In this document: one piece after another, positions 8,977 to 17,184 of the stretch
Layout of the letters: each line of letters starts with the position of its first letter
How positions within the stretch are numbered: position 1 is the first letter of the stretch
Origin: Oscillibacter sp. PC13
Lineage (GTDB): Bacteria; Bacillota; Clostridia; Oscillospirales; Oscillospiraceae
Assembly (NCBI RefSeq): GCF_900115635.1
Contig: NZ_FOXE01000011.1
Location: 40,941-104,940 of the forward strand
Length of the DNA stretch: 64,000 bases
Reading direction: 5' to 3'
Made by a program: the position numbers and the translations under genes
Notes under the pieces: model-generated
The model's database searches: none
What the model was told of the DNA's origin: nothing
Seen by the model: only the letters and a program-made list of their open reading frames with translations

Positions 8977-10089
8977 ATGACAATGAAGAAAAAACAAACC
9001 ATATTCATGGCTGCGGTATTGTTGCTGCTGCTGGCGGCATCAATTGCGGTGGATGCGGCGCTGCCCAGCTATCACATTGCCGTGAAGGTCATTGAAAAGG
9101 CCACGGTTTATGCATTGGTGGCAGTTTCCATGAACCTGCTGAACGGTTTTACCGGCCTTTTCTCCCTGGGGCAGGCGGGTTTTATGCTGCTGGGTGCCTA
9201 TGCCTACGGTATTTTGACCATCCCCGTGGCCAAGCGGGAGAGCGTATACCAGTATTTTGACGGCGGGGCTATCCACTTTTCCCTGCCGGAGATTTTTGCG
9301 GGCTTTTTGGGAGAGGGCGTGGGCTCTACGGTTGGTATGCTGGCGGCGCTGCTGGTGGGCGGCCTGCTGGCGGCTGTGTTCGCCTATCTGATTGGCCTGC
9401 CGGTTCTGCGGCTGAAAAGTGACTACTTGGCGATTGCAACCCTGGGCTTTGCGGAAATTTTAAAGGCATTTTTCCAGTGGAACGCCCTGGGGCCGCTGAC
9501 CAATGGCTCCAATCTGCTGAAAAGCTATCCGGCCTTTGAAAACGCCACTGCCTATGTGCTTTTGGCAGGGGTTTTGATTACGTTTATTGTGCTTTTGATC
9601 AATTCTACCTATGGCCGGGCCTTCAAGGCCATCCGGGACGACGAGGTTGCGGCGGAGGCCATGGGCATCAATTTGGCAAAGCACAAGCGGATGTCGTTTG
9701 TCATCAGCTCCTTCTTTGCCGGCATCGGCGGCGGGATGCTGGCCATGTATGCGGGCACCATTGCGGCTGCGCCCTTTAAGAGCACCATGACCTATGAGAT
9801 TCTGTTGATTGTGGTCATCGGCGGCATTGGCTCCATCACTGGCTCCATCCTGGCAAGCTTTTTGTATATCTTCAGCTCGGAATGGCTGCTGCGGGGCTTG
9901 GACTCCGGCACCTTCCTGGGGATTAACGCACCCGGCATTTTCAAAAACGGCTTCCGTATGGCAGTGTTCTCTGTGATTATCATGGTCATCGTGCTGTTCT
10001 TCCGCAAAGGCATCATGGGAGACAAGGAATTGCCGGATCTGCTGAACCGGCGGCCGAAGCAGCGGAAGAAAGGAGGCGCGGTGAAGTGA
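8977..10089 (+). CDS. livM: Branched-chain amino acid ABC transporter permease LivM
   Basis: 370 residues; ATG at 8977 after AAGGAGGGAGACG. LivM family features are MNLLNGFTGLFSLGQAGFML near residue 50 and the coupling segment AIRDDEVAAEAMGINLAKHK. It is predicted to span the membrane 8 to 10 times and to pair with LivH. The last codons overlap the GTG of livG by 4 nt (GTGA), a translational-coupling arrangement. The C-terminal tail is basic (RRPKQRKKGG). Confidence 0.94.
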   Translation: MTMKKKQTIFMAAVLLLLLAASIAVDAALPSYHIAVKVIEKATVYALVAVSMNLLNGFTGLFSLGQAGFMLLGAYAYGILTIPVAKRESVYQYFDGGAIHFSLPEIFAGFLGEGVGSTVGMLAALLVGGLLAAVFAYLIGLPVLRLKSDYLAIATLGFAEILKAFFQWNALGPLTNGSNLLKSYPAFENATAYVLLAGVLITFIVLLINSTYGRAFKAIRDDEVAAEAMGINLAKHKRMSFVISSFFAGIGGGMLAMYAGTIAAAPFKSTMTYEILLIVVIGGIGSITGSILASFLYIFSSEWLLRGLDSGTFLGINAPGIFKNGFRMAVFSVIIMVIVLFFRKGIMGDKELPDLLNRRPKQRKKGGAVK

Positions 10090-10928
10090 GCGGAACGATT
10101 CTGAAAGTAGAAAACGCCACCATGCAGTTTGGCGGCGTGGTGGCAGTGGATAATCTGAATCTGGAGGTCAACGAGGGGGAGATTGTAGCCCTGATTGGCC
10201 CCAACGGCGCCGGAAAGACCACCGCCTTCAACGTCATCACCGGTGTGTATCAGCCCACCAACGGCGCTGTGTGGTTTGAAGAGAAGAAAATCATTGAGAA
10301 TCACCCCCAGGGGAAAATGAAAAGCCTTTACAAAGGGCAGCATGCCGGGGAATACACGAGCGTGCTGGCGCCTACGCCGGACCAGGTGACCAAGCTGGGC
10401 ATGGCCCGCACCTTCCAAAATATTCGTCTTTGGAAGAGCCAGACGGTATTTGACAATGTGCTGATTGCAAAGCACTGCCGCACTCACACAAACTTTTTGG
10501 CGGCTGCCTTCCGTCTCAACCACAAGGAGGAGGCACGGCAGCGGGAGCATGTGGAACAGTTGCTGGGGGAGGTCGGCCTCTCAGATGTGAAGAACGAGCT
10601 TGCAACTTCCCTGCCCTACGGCAAGCAGCGCCGTCTGGAGATTGCACGTGCCTTGGCAACAGAGCCGAAGCTTTTGCTGCTGGATGAGCCGGCGGCAGGC
10701 ATGAATCCGCAGGAGACGGATGAATTGACGGCTTTCATCGGCGAGATCCGAACCAAATTCAACCTGACGGTCTTTTTGATTGAGCATCATATGGATCTGG
10801 TCATGGACATCTCAGACCGCATTTATGTATTGGACTTCGGCAAGCTGATTGCAGACGGCACACCGGATGAGATTCAAAACAACAAACGCGTGATTGATGC
10901 ATACTTGGGGGTGGCGGAAGATGCTTAA
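10086..10928 (+). CDS. livG: Branched-chain amino acid ABC transporter ATPase LivG
   Basis: 280 residues starting with GTG at 10086, overlapping livM by 4 nt; AAAGGAGGCGCG lies just upstream. Walker A is GPNGAGKT (about residues 38-45), Walker B LLLLDEPAAGMNP, and the signature is LPYGKQRRLEIARAL, the LivG-type variant of LSGGQ. The usual C-terminal LivG segment (DAYLG) is present. Compared with E. coli LivG (255 residues, recalled) the region between Walker A and the Q-loop (TFQNIRL) is about 24 residues longer, at roughly residues 70-95. Confidence 0.94.
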   Translation: MSGTILKVENATMQFGGVVAVDNLNLEVNEGEIVALIGPNGAGKTTAFNVITGVYQPTNGAVWFEEKKIIENHPQGKMKSLYKGQHAGEYTSVLAPTPDQVTKLGMARTFQNIRLWKSQTVFDNVLIAKHCRTHTNFLAAAFRLNHKEEARQREHVEQLLGEVGLSDVKNELATSLPYGKQRRLEIARALATEPKLLLLDEPAAGMNPQETDELTAFIGEIRTKFNLTVFLIEHHMDLVMDISDRIYVLDFGKLIADGTPDEIQNNKRVIDAYLGVAEDA

Positions 10929-11634
10929 AATTGAAAACCTCCATGTGGCGTACGGCGGCATCCAGGCGCTCCGGGGAATCAGCCTGGAGGTGCCAGATGG
11001 CAAGATTGTCACCTTAATCGGTGCGAATGGCGCGGGAAAGTCCACCACGCTGCGCACGATTACGGGGCTTGTGAAAGCGGCCTCCGGCTCCATTCAATGG
11101 AATGGGGAGGAACTGCTGGGCAAGTCCATTGACCGCATCAACAGCGCCGGTATCGCCATGAGCCCGGAGGGGCGACGGGTGTTTGCCGACCTGACGGTGT
11201 TGGAAAACCTGAAGCTGGGCGCCTATCTCCGCAAGGACAAGCCGGAGATTGAAAAGGATCTTCAGTGGGTCTATGATCTGTTTCCACGTTTGAAGGAGCG
11301 TTCCTGGCAGCTGGCCGGTACGCTTTCCGGCGGCGAACAGCAGATGCTGGCCGTGGGCCGGGCGCTGATGAGCCGCCCAAAACTGTTGCTGATGGATGAG
11401 CCGTCCCTTGGCCTGGCCCCTTTGGTCGTGCAGGACATCTTCTCCATTATCCGGGAGATCAACCGCCAGGGCGTCACCATTTTGCTGATTGAGCAAAATG
11501 CAAATATGGCGTTGAAGGTTGCGGATTTGGCCTATGTGCTGGAGACTGGAAATATCACGCTGTCCGGTACCGGGGCAGAACTGCTGGCCAACGAAAAGGT
11601 GAAGGAAGCGTACCTGGGCAAACATAGAAAATAA
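10921..11634 (+). CDS. livF: Branched-chain amino acid ABC transporter ATPase LivF
   Basis: 237 residues from the ATG at 10921 (MLKIENLHVAYG), overlapping livG by 8 nt; a longer form from 10894 is possible but would add residues not typical of LivF. Walker A GANGAGKS, signature LSGGEQQMLAVGRALM and Walker B LLLMDEPSLGLAP are all present. It pairs with LivG to energise the importer. It is the last gene of the operon, followed 7 nt later by a strong terminator. Confidence 0.95.
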   Translation: MLKIENLHVAYGGIQALRGISLEVPDGKIVTLIGANGAGKSTTLRTITGLVKAASGSIQWNGEELLGKSIDRINSAGIAMSPEGRRVFADLTVLENLKLGAYLRKDKPEIEKDLQWVYDLFPRLKERSWQLAGTLSGGEQQMLAVGRALMSRPKLLLMDEPSLGLAPLVVQDIFSIIREINRQGVTILLIEQNANMALKVADLAYVLETGNITLSGTGAELLANEKVKEAYLGKHRK

Positions 11635-11640
11635 AAAAGA

Positions 11641-11675
11641 AACACAGCCGGCCTTCTGGCCGGCTGTGTTTTTTT
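11641..11675 (+). terminator. Rho-independent terminator of the liv operon
   Basis: Perfect 13-bp stem AACACAGCCGGCC / GGCCGGCTGTGTT around a TTCT loop, followed by a run of T to 11675. It is a canonical intrinsic terminator 7 nt after the livF stop. Confidence 0.92.
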
Positions 11676-11772
11676 GTCCAAAATCAGAAATGAGCGCATG
11701 AAAATGCAAAATACAGAAACCCTAATCCAGAAAGACCGCGCAAAACCTTTCACGCATAAAGGAGTGAGCTTT

Positions 11773-12999
11773 TTGGAAACCGGAATTCACAATACTTCTG
11801 AGATCGGCCGGCTGAAAAAGGTTCTGCTGCACCGCCCTGGCGGCGAGCTGGAGAATCTGATGCCGGAATATTTGGAGCGGCTGCTGTTTGATGACATCCC
11901 ATATTTAAAAGAGGCACAGCGGGAACATGACGCTTTTGCTGACTGCCTCCGAAACCAAGGCGTAGAGGTAGTATATCTTACGGACTTGGTGACCCAGTCC
12001 ATTGTGGACGGTGATGTAAAACGGGATTTGCTTCGCCAGTTTTTGGACGAATCCGGCGTCAAAGACCCAAGAATGCGGGAAAACCTGGAAAGCTACTTGG
12101 GCAATCTTCCGGATAAGGAAATGGTGGCAACCATGATGGCTGGCGTCCGAAAGAGCCAGCTGCGCCAGGGCAGCGCCCGCCTGGGCGACTATCTGTCTGC
12201 GGCGGAGGATGATTACCCCTTTGCGGTGGATCCACTGCCGAATCTCTACTTTACACGGGATCCCTTTGCCACCATTGGTACAGGTGTGTCGCTTCACAAA
12301 ATGCACACCACTACCCGAAACCGCGAGACGTTATTCGGCAAGTTTATTTTTGAGCACCACCCGGAATACAAGAACACCCCTCGTTGGTATGACCGGGGGG
12401 AGACCTCCTCTTTGGAGGGCGGCGATATTTTGATTCTATCGCCCCAGGTGCTGGCGGTGGGTATTTCCCAGCGAACAAGAGAGGATTCCATCGACACCTT
12501 GGCGGAAACCGTTCTTTCCCATAGCCAAACCTTCCGAAAAGTTTTGGCGTTCAACATTCCCAAAACCAGATCCTTCATGCACCTGGACACGGTGTTTACC
12601 ATGGTGGACCGGGACAAGTTTACCGTTCATCCCAATATTCTTGCCAGCATGACCGTATTTGTCATGGAGATAGGCGAAGATGGAAAAATGAAAATTCAGC
12701 AGGAGGACGGCCGGCTGGAGGATATTTTGAAAGAGCACCTCGGCCTGGATCGGGTGACGCTGATTCCCTGCGGCCAGGGCAGTGAGATTGACGCCGCCCG
12801 CGAGCAATGGAGCGATGGCAGCAATACGCTGGCCATTGGTCCTGGTGAGGTTGTGGTGTATTCCCGCAACTATGTGACCAACCGCTCTCTGGAGGAGGCC
12901 GGTATTAAAATTCACGTGATTCCAAGTGCGGAGCTCAGCCGCGGCCGCGGCGGCCCCAGATGCATGTCCATGCCTCTGTGGCGGGAAGACCCCCAGTAA
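11773..12999 (+). CDS. arcA: Arginine deiminase
   Basis: 408 residues from a TTG at 11773. This start has AAAGGAGTGA eight bases upstream and gives the normal family length with the N-terminus directly before NTSEIGRLKKVLLHRPG; an upstream ATG at 11704 would add residues and has no comparable site. The enzyme hydrolyses arginine to citrulline plus ammonia, the first step of the ATP-yielding deiminase pathway. Active-site segments visible are FTRDPF, SLEGGDILIL, the catalytic His region (FMHLDTVFTMVD) and the nucleophile Cys in GRGGPRCMSMP near the C-terminus. It is followed by ornithine carbamoyltransferase and a carrier. Confidence 0.95.
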   Translation: METGIHNTSEIGRLKKVLLHRPGGELENLMPEYLERLLFDDIPYLKEAQREHDAFADCLRNQGVEVVYLTDLVTQSIVDGDVKRDLLRQFLDESGVKDPRMRENLESYLGNLPDKEMVATMMAGVRKSQLRQGSARLGDYLSAAEDDYPFAVDPLPNLYFTRDPFATIGTGVSLHKMHTTTRNRETLFGKFIFEHHPEYKNTPRWYDRGETSSLEGGDILILSPQVLAVGISQRTREDSIDTLAETVLSHSQTFRKVLAFNIPKTRSFMHLDTVFTMVDRDKFTVHPNILASMTVFVMEIGEDGKMKIQQEDGRLEDILKEHLGLDRVTLIPCGQGSEIDAAREQWSDGSNTLAIGPGEVVVYSRNYVTNRSLEEAGIKIHVIPSAELSRGRGGPRCMSMPLWREDPQ

Positions 13000-13021
13000 A
13001 AGGACTTTACTTGGAAAGTGG

Positions 13022-13050
13022 TGCCGCCGCGATGAACGCATGCGGCGGCA
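13022..13050 (+). repeat. Hairpin between arcA and ornithine carbamoyltransferase gene
   Basis: Perfect 9-bp inverted repeat TGCCGCCGC (13022-13030) and GCGGCGGCA (13042-13050) with an 11-nt loop, in the 122-nt gap after arcA. No T-run follows, so it may stabilise the arcA mRNA end or process the transcript rather than terminate it. Confidence 0.55.
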
Positions 13051-13121
13051 AACGGAATGCCAATCTCTCTGCGTACCAAGCGCAGATACGGCAAAACGAA
13101 AGACTGTGAAGGAGAATGACC

Positions 13122-14120
13122 ATGGCTGTTAATTTGAAAGGCAGAAGTTTTTTGACGCTGCAGGATTTTACGCCTGCAGAAATTCGGTACCTGTTAGACC
13201 TGGGCCACGACCTGAAGGCCAAGCGGAGAGCAGGAATCTGTGATCCTACGATGAAGGGCAAGCATATTGTGCTGCTGTTTGAAAAGACCTCCACCCGCAC
13301 CCGCTGCTCTTTTGAAGTGGCTGCCACCCAGGAGGGTGCCCATGTCACCTATCTGGACGCAGGTTCTTCCCAAATGGGCAAGAAGGAATCCCTGGAGGAC
13401 TCTGCCAAAGTGCTGGGCCGCTTTTTTGATGGCATTGAATACCGCGGCTACGAGCAGAAAGTGGTGGAGGACCTGGCCAAATATGCCGGTGTCCCCGTGT
13501 GGAATGGTTTGACCGACGCAGACCATCCAACCCAAATTCTGGCAGACATGATGACCATTGAAGAGCACTGCCACAAGCCGCTGAACAAGGTGAAAGTGGT
13601 GTTCCCCGGCGATGTGCGCAATAATATGTGCTATGCCTGGATGATTGGCGCCGCTAAAATGGGAATGCACTTTGTAGGCATTGGCCCGGAACAGCTGGCC
13701 AAGGAGATGGATTCGGAAATTGTCAAGACCACCTTTGCCACGGCCCGGGAAAATGGAGGGCTCATTGAGATCACGGACAATCTGAATGATGTGAAGGACG
13801 CTGATGTGATTTATGGCGATATCTGGGCATCCATGGGGGAGGAGGCGCTGATCCCCGACCGGGCCAAGCTGCTCTCTCCCTTCCGGGTGACAGAAGAGAC
13901 GCTGGAGGCCACTGGCAATCCCAATGTGCTGTATATGCACTGCCTGCCTTCTTTCCATGATTTTGAAACTAAGTTGGCTAAGGAGTGGCAGGAGAAGGGC
14001 GTAGATATTCGAGAAGTCACCGATGAAGTATTCCGCGGCCGTCACAGCGTGGTCTTCGACGAGGCGGAAAACCGAATGCACTCCATTAAGGCTGTACTGG
14101 TGGCCACCATCGGAAAGTAA
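13122..14120 (+). CDS. arcB: Ornithine carbamoyltransferase (catabolic, arginine deiminase pathway)
   Basis: 332 residues from the ATG at 13122, correctly spaced (7 nt) from GGAG at 13111-13114; the ATG at 13116 is too close to it. Motifs are STRTRCSFEVAA (carbamoyl-phosphate site), DHPTQILADM and MHCLPSFHD (ornithine/catalytic Cys). In the deiminase pathway it splits citrulline to ornithine and carbamoyl phosphate. The position right after arcA makes the catabolic role more likely than the biosynthetic one (argF), but sequence alone cannot settle that. Confidence 0.92.
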   Translation: MAVNLKGRSFLTLQDFTPAEIRYLLDLGHDLKAKRRAGICDPTMKGKHIVLLFEKTSTRTRCSFEVAATQEGAHVTYLDAGSSQMGKKESLEDSAKVLGRFFDGIEYRGYEQKVVEDLAKYAGVPVWNGLTDADHPTQILADMMTIEEHCHKPLNKVKVVFPGDVRNNMCYAWMIGAAKMGMHFVGIGPEQLAKEMDSEIVKTTFATARENGGLIEITDNLNDVKDADVIYGDIWASMGEEALIPDRAKLLSPFRVTEETLEATGNPNVLYMHCLPSFHDFETKLAKEWQEKGVDIREVTDEVFRGRHSVVFDEAENRMHSIKAVLVATIGK

Positions 14121-14133
14121 GGAGGGATGCCCC

Positions 14134-15522
14134 TTGGGCAAGTCCAAGTTCCAAATGCCCACAGCATACACGATCCTATTTCTTTTGATTATCATTGTGG
14201 CGATTTCCACGTGGTTCATTCCGTCCGGTGCCTATGAATATGTGGATGGCGTACCCACGGCGGGAACGTATCACGCAGTAGAACAAAATCCGCAGGGAGT
14301 TGGGGCGGTTCTGAAAGCGGCCTTTTCCGGCTTTTATGACGCGGTGGATGTATGTGTGTTTATTTTAATGGTGGGCGGCTTTTTGGGTGTAGTGATGAAG
14401 ACCGGCGCTATTGACGCCGGGGTCTCCAACGTCATCCAGCTGTTGGGAGGACGGGAGAAGTGGCTGATTCCCATTTTGATGCTGCTGTTCGGCCTTGGCG
14501 GCACCACCTACGGCATGTGGGAGGAAACCATGGCCTTTTACCCCCTGTTGATTCCGGTGTTTTTGGCGGCGGGCTATGACGCAGTAGTAGGAATTTCCGT
14601 CATTTTGCTGGGGGCTGGAGCGGGAGTCATTGCCTCCACGGTAAATCCGTTTGCCACCGGGATTGCCGCCGGATTTGCCGGCGTTTCCCTGGGAGAGGGC
14701 ATCCTGCTGCGTATTCTCCAGTGGATTGTGTTTGAAGGAACTGCAATTTGGTATGTGATGGCTTATGCCGCCAGGGTAAAAAAGAACCCATCCCGGTCAG
14801 TGGTGGGCGTTGGTGCGGGAAAAATTCACGTGGCAATGGACGAATCGGTGCCCTTCACTCCCCGGCGAAAAGTCATTATGGCAATTTTTGCACTCACCTT
14901 CCTGGTGATGATTTACGGTGTTATTCCATTTGAGGACATGGGCCTGCCGCTGCCGGCCTTGGGCTGGTGGTTCCCGGAGCTCTCCGCACTATTTCTGGTA
15001 GGCGGCATTGTAATTGGTCTGATTGACCGTATGGGAGAGAGCGAAATTGCCGATACCTTTGTGGCGGGCTGTGCGGATTTGCTGGGTGTGGCCTTCATCA
15101 TCGGTATCAGCCGGGGCATTACCGTACTGATGAATGATGGCGGTATCACGGACACGGTCCTCCACTGGGGAGAGAATGCGTTGGCCGGGGCAGGGCCTAT
15201 CAGCTTTGTGCTGTTGGTATATCTCATTTATCTGCCCCTCACCATTTTGATCCCCTCTTCTTCGGGCCTGGCGACCCTCTCCGTACCCATCATGGCGCCG
15301 CTGGGCAAGTTTGCGGGTGTAGGCGGCGATCTGGTGGTAACGGCTTTCCAGTCAGCGTCTGGCCTGGTCAATATCATTACCCCCACGGCGGCGGTTGTAA
15401 TGGGAGCGCTGGCCCTGGGGCACGTACCCTACGACAAGTGGGTAAAATATATCTGGAAGCTGATCTTGTGTTTTCTGCTGCTGACATTGGGATTCCTGAT
15501 GGTTGGCGTTTGGCTTTCATGA
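14134..15522 (+). CDS. YfcC/ArcD-family membrane carrier (putative arginine/ornithine exchanger)
   Basis: 462 residues from a TTG at 14134, eight bases after GGAGG at 14121-14125; longer in-frame versions would run deep into arcB. It is highly hydrophobic with about 11 to 12 membrane spans, starting FQMPTAYTILFLLIIIVAIS. Features of the YfcC / C4-dicarboxylate anaerobic carrier family (PF03606) include FIPSGAYE, GGTTYGMWEETMAFYPLL and IPSSSGLATLSVPIMAPL. Members of this family serve as arginine/ornithine antiporters in some lactic acid bacteria. The position after arcA-arcB suggests that role here; the substrate is inference. Confidence 0.85.
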   Translation: MGKSKFQMPTAYTILFLLIIIVAISTWFIPSGAYEYVDGVPTAGTYHAVEQNPQGVGAVLKAAFSGFYDAVDVCVFILMVGGFLGVVMKTGAIDAGVSNVIQLLGGREKWLIPILMLLFGLGGTTYGMWEETMAFYPLLIPVFLAAGYDAVVGISVILLGAGAGVIASTVNPFATGIAAGFAGVSLGEGILLRILQWIVFEGTAIWYVMAYAARVKKNPSRSVVGVGAGKIHVAMDESVPFTPRRKVIMAIFALTFLVMIYGVIPFEDMGLPLPALGWWFPELSALFLVGGIVIGLIDRMGESEIADTFVAGCADLLGVAFIIGISRGITVLMNDGGITDTVLHWGENALAGAGPISFVLLVYLIYLPLTILIPSSSGLATLSVPIMAPLGKFAGVGGDLVVTAFQSASGLVNIITPTAAVVMGALALGHVPYDKWVKYIWKLILCFLLLTLGFLMVGVWLS

Positions 15523-15550
15523 AAAAAGGCGGCCGTGGGCCGCCTTTTTT
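15522..15550 (+). terminator. Rho-independent terminator of the arginine deiminase operon
   Basis: GGCGGCC (15528-15534), GTG loop, GGCCGCC (15538-15544), then TTTTTT. It directly follows the carrier stop codon and has A residues on the 5' side, so it may also work on the other strand. Confidence 0.92.
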
Positions 15551-15725
15551 ATATGTTTAGTTTACAGCAGAAGGGAAAGAGCATGAGTTTAAACACCGCT
15601 TGTATATCTTGTGTAGGATTTTTCTGAAAAATGTCCATGGATTTGTGAAATTGTGCAAGAAAGACGGCGAGCCCTTCACTATACTGAAAACATGGAACTA
15701 TAAAATTCAGCAAGGAGGATTTACA

Positions 15726-17141
15726 ATGAGTCATGCAGATCATGTGAAAAGCAGCATCAAGCTGGTATGCTGTGCGCGAAAGAAGGGGTATCCCGGCTGG
15801 CCCCACGTGGATTATGATCACGAGGGAATGATGGCGCGATACCTGCCGCAGCTGCAGGAAGCACTGCCCAACTGTGAGTTTACCGTAGTTTACTACAGCA
15901 ATGCAGAAGAGGCCAAGGCGGGCTTTGCGGACAACGATCAGTACGACGGTGTGGCCATTTTCAATGCGACCCATGGTATCGGTGTTGCCAATGAGTTTGT
16001 CTGTCTGGGGAAGCCCGGTGTGATTGTAGACGAGCTCTATGCTGGTTCCGGCGATTTGGTGCGGCTGAATACCCGAATCAACAAAGAGCACCTGCCCATC
16101 GTTGTTGTGGCCTCTTCGAACTTTAGCGATGCCATCCAGGCAATCCGCCTGTTACATGTGAGAAAGCAGCTGGCATCTTCCAAAATTGTACTCTTCAAAA
16201 ATTTTGAGCCTATCAGCGAAAACATGGAGGCATTTTTGAAGGAGGCGCTGGGAACCGGAAGTACGTGGAAACGGTATCTGGCCGGTCCGGCAGGACTCCA
16301 GGAGAAGCTGAACAAGCTCCGGGAAAATTTCGGCGTTGAGGTTGTTTTGAAGACCAAGTCGGATTTGGAGCGCTACTATAATGAGGCGGATCTGACGGAG
16401 GCCCAAACTGTGGCGGACCGTTGGCTGCATGGAGCCCAGGGGTGTATTGAGCCAAGCAAAGAGGACGTCTTTAACTCCGCCAGAATGTACCTGGGCCTGA
16501 AACGCTGTGTGGAGGAGGAACAAGTCGATGCCGTCAGCGTAGACTGCATCATGATGTTCTATACCACAGATCTTTCGGTTTATCCCTGTATGAGTCACTC
16601 TCAAATGTGCGACGATGGACTCACCGGCACCTGTGAATCCGACATCGACTCCACGCTGACGCAGCTGGCCATTCGCTATCTCACAGGCCGCGCAGGATTT
16701 ATTTCAGATCCTGTTATTGACACGGCCACCAATCAGATCATTTACGCCCACTGTTCCGCCGCTACCAAGTGGTTTGGCCCGGAAAGTCCTGCTCAGCCCT
16801 ACTTCCTGCGATCTCACAGCGAAGATCACAACAGCACCTCCATTCAGAGCATTATGCCGGTGGGCGAGACGGTGACTACTGTGAAGATGGACATCGAGAA
16901 CCACGCAATGGCCTTACATACAGCCAAGGCAGTGGGGAATGTCAGCGAGGAGAAAGGCTGCCGCACCAAGCTGGCCGCCGAAGTGCCGGACGCACAGGTG
17001 CTGCTGGACAACTGGGATGCCGATGTTTTCAGCTGGCACAAGGTCACCTTCTACGGTGATTATCGCCGGGAGTTTCTGAATCTCGCAAAACTTTACAGCA
17101 TGAAGGCGGTCCAAGAGGATCGGGCGGCTTCCGGCTGCTGA
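15726..17141 (+). CDS. L-fucose/L-arabinose isomerase-like protein
   Basis: 471 residues; ATG at 15726 after CAAGGAGGATTTACA. The fold resembles the L-fucose/L-arabinose isomerase superfamily: N-terminal Rossmann-like part (VVYYSNAEEAKAGF, GVAIFNATHGIGVANEF), central segment AVSVDCIMMF, and a C-terminal part with HCSAATKWFGP and LRSHSEDHNSTSIQS. These enzymes interconvert an aldose and its ketose using a divalent metal, but this subgroup is shorter than FucI (about 590 residues, recalled) and its substrate is unknown to me. The gene is followed 43 nt later by an FGGY kinase and then a PocR-AraC regulator, so a small aldose-to-ketose-phosphate module is likely. Confidence 0.7.
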   Translation: MSHADHVKSSIKLVCCARKKGYPGWPHVDYDHEGMMARYLPQLQEALPNCEFTVVYYSNAEEAKAGFADNDQYDGVAIFNATHGIGVANEFVCLGKPGVIVDELYAGSGDLVRLNTRINKEHLPIVVVASSNFSDAIQAIRLLHVRKQLASSKIVLFKNFEPISENMEAFLKEALGTGSTWKRYLAGPAGLQEKLNKLRENFGVEVVLKTKSDLERYYNEADLTEAQTVADRWLHGAQGCIEPSKEDVFNSARMYLGLKRCVEEEQVDAVSVDCIMMFYTTDLSVYPCMSHSQMCDDGLTGTCESDIDSTLTQLAIRYLTGRAGFISDPVIDTATNQIIYAHCSAATKWFGPESPAQPYFLRSHSEDHNSTSIQSIMPVGETVTTVKMDIENHAMALHTAKAVGNVSEEKGCRTKLAAEVPDAQVLLDNWDADVFSWHKVTFYGDYRREFLNLAKLYSMKAVQEDRAASGC

Positions 17142-17184
17142 GAAACCCTGAAGCAGCTGGCTGGCGGAAAAGGGAGTGCATAAT

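Noticed and set aside
14023..14133. Longer N-terminus for the YfcC-family carrier
   Set aside because: It overlaps almost 100 nt of arcB and has no start signal; the TTG at 14134 follows GGAGG at good distance.
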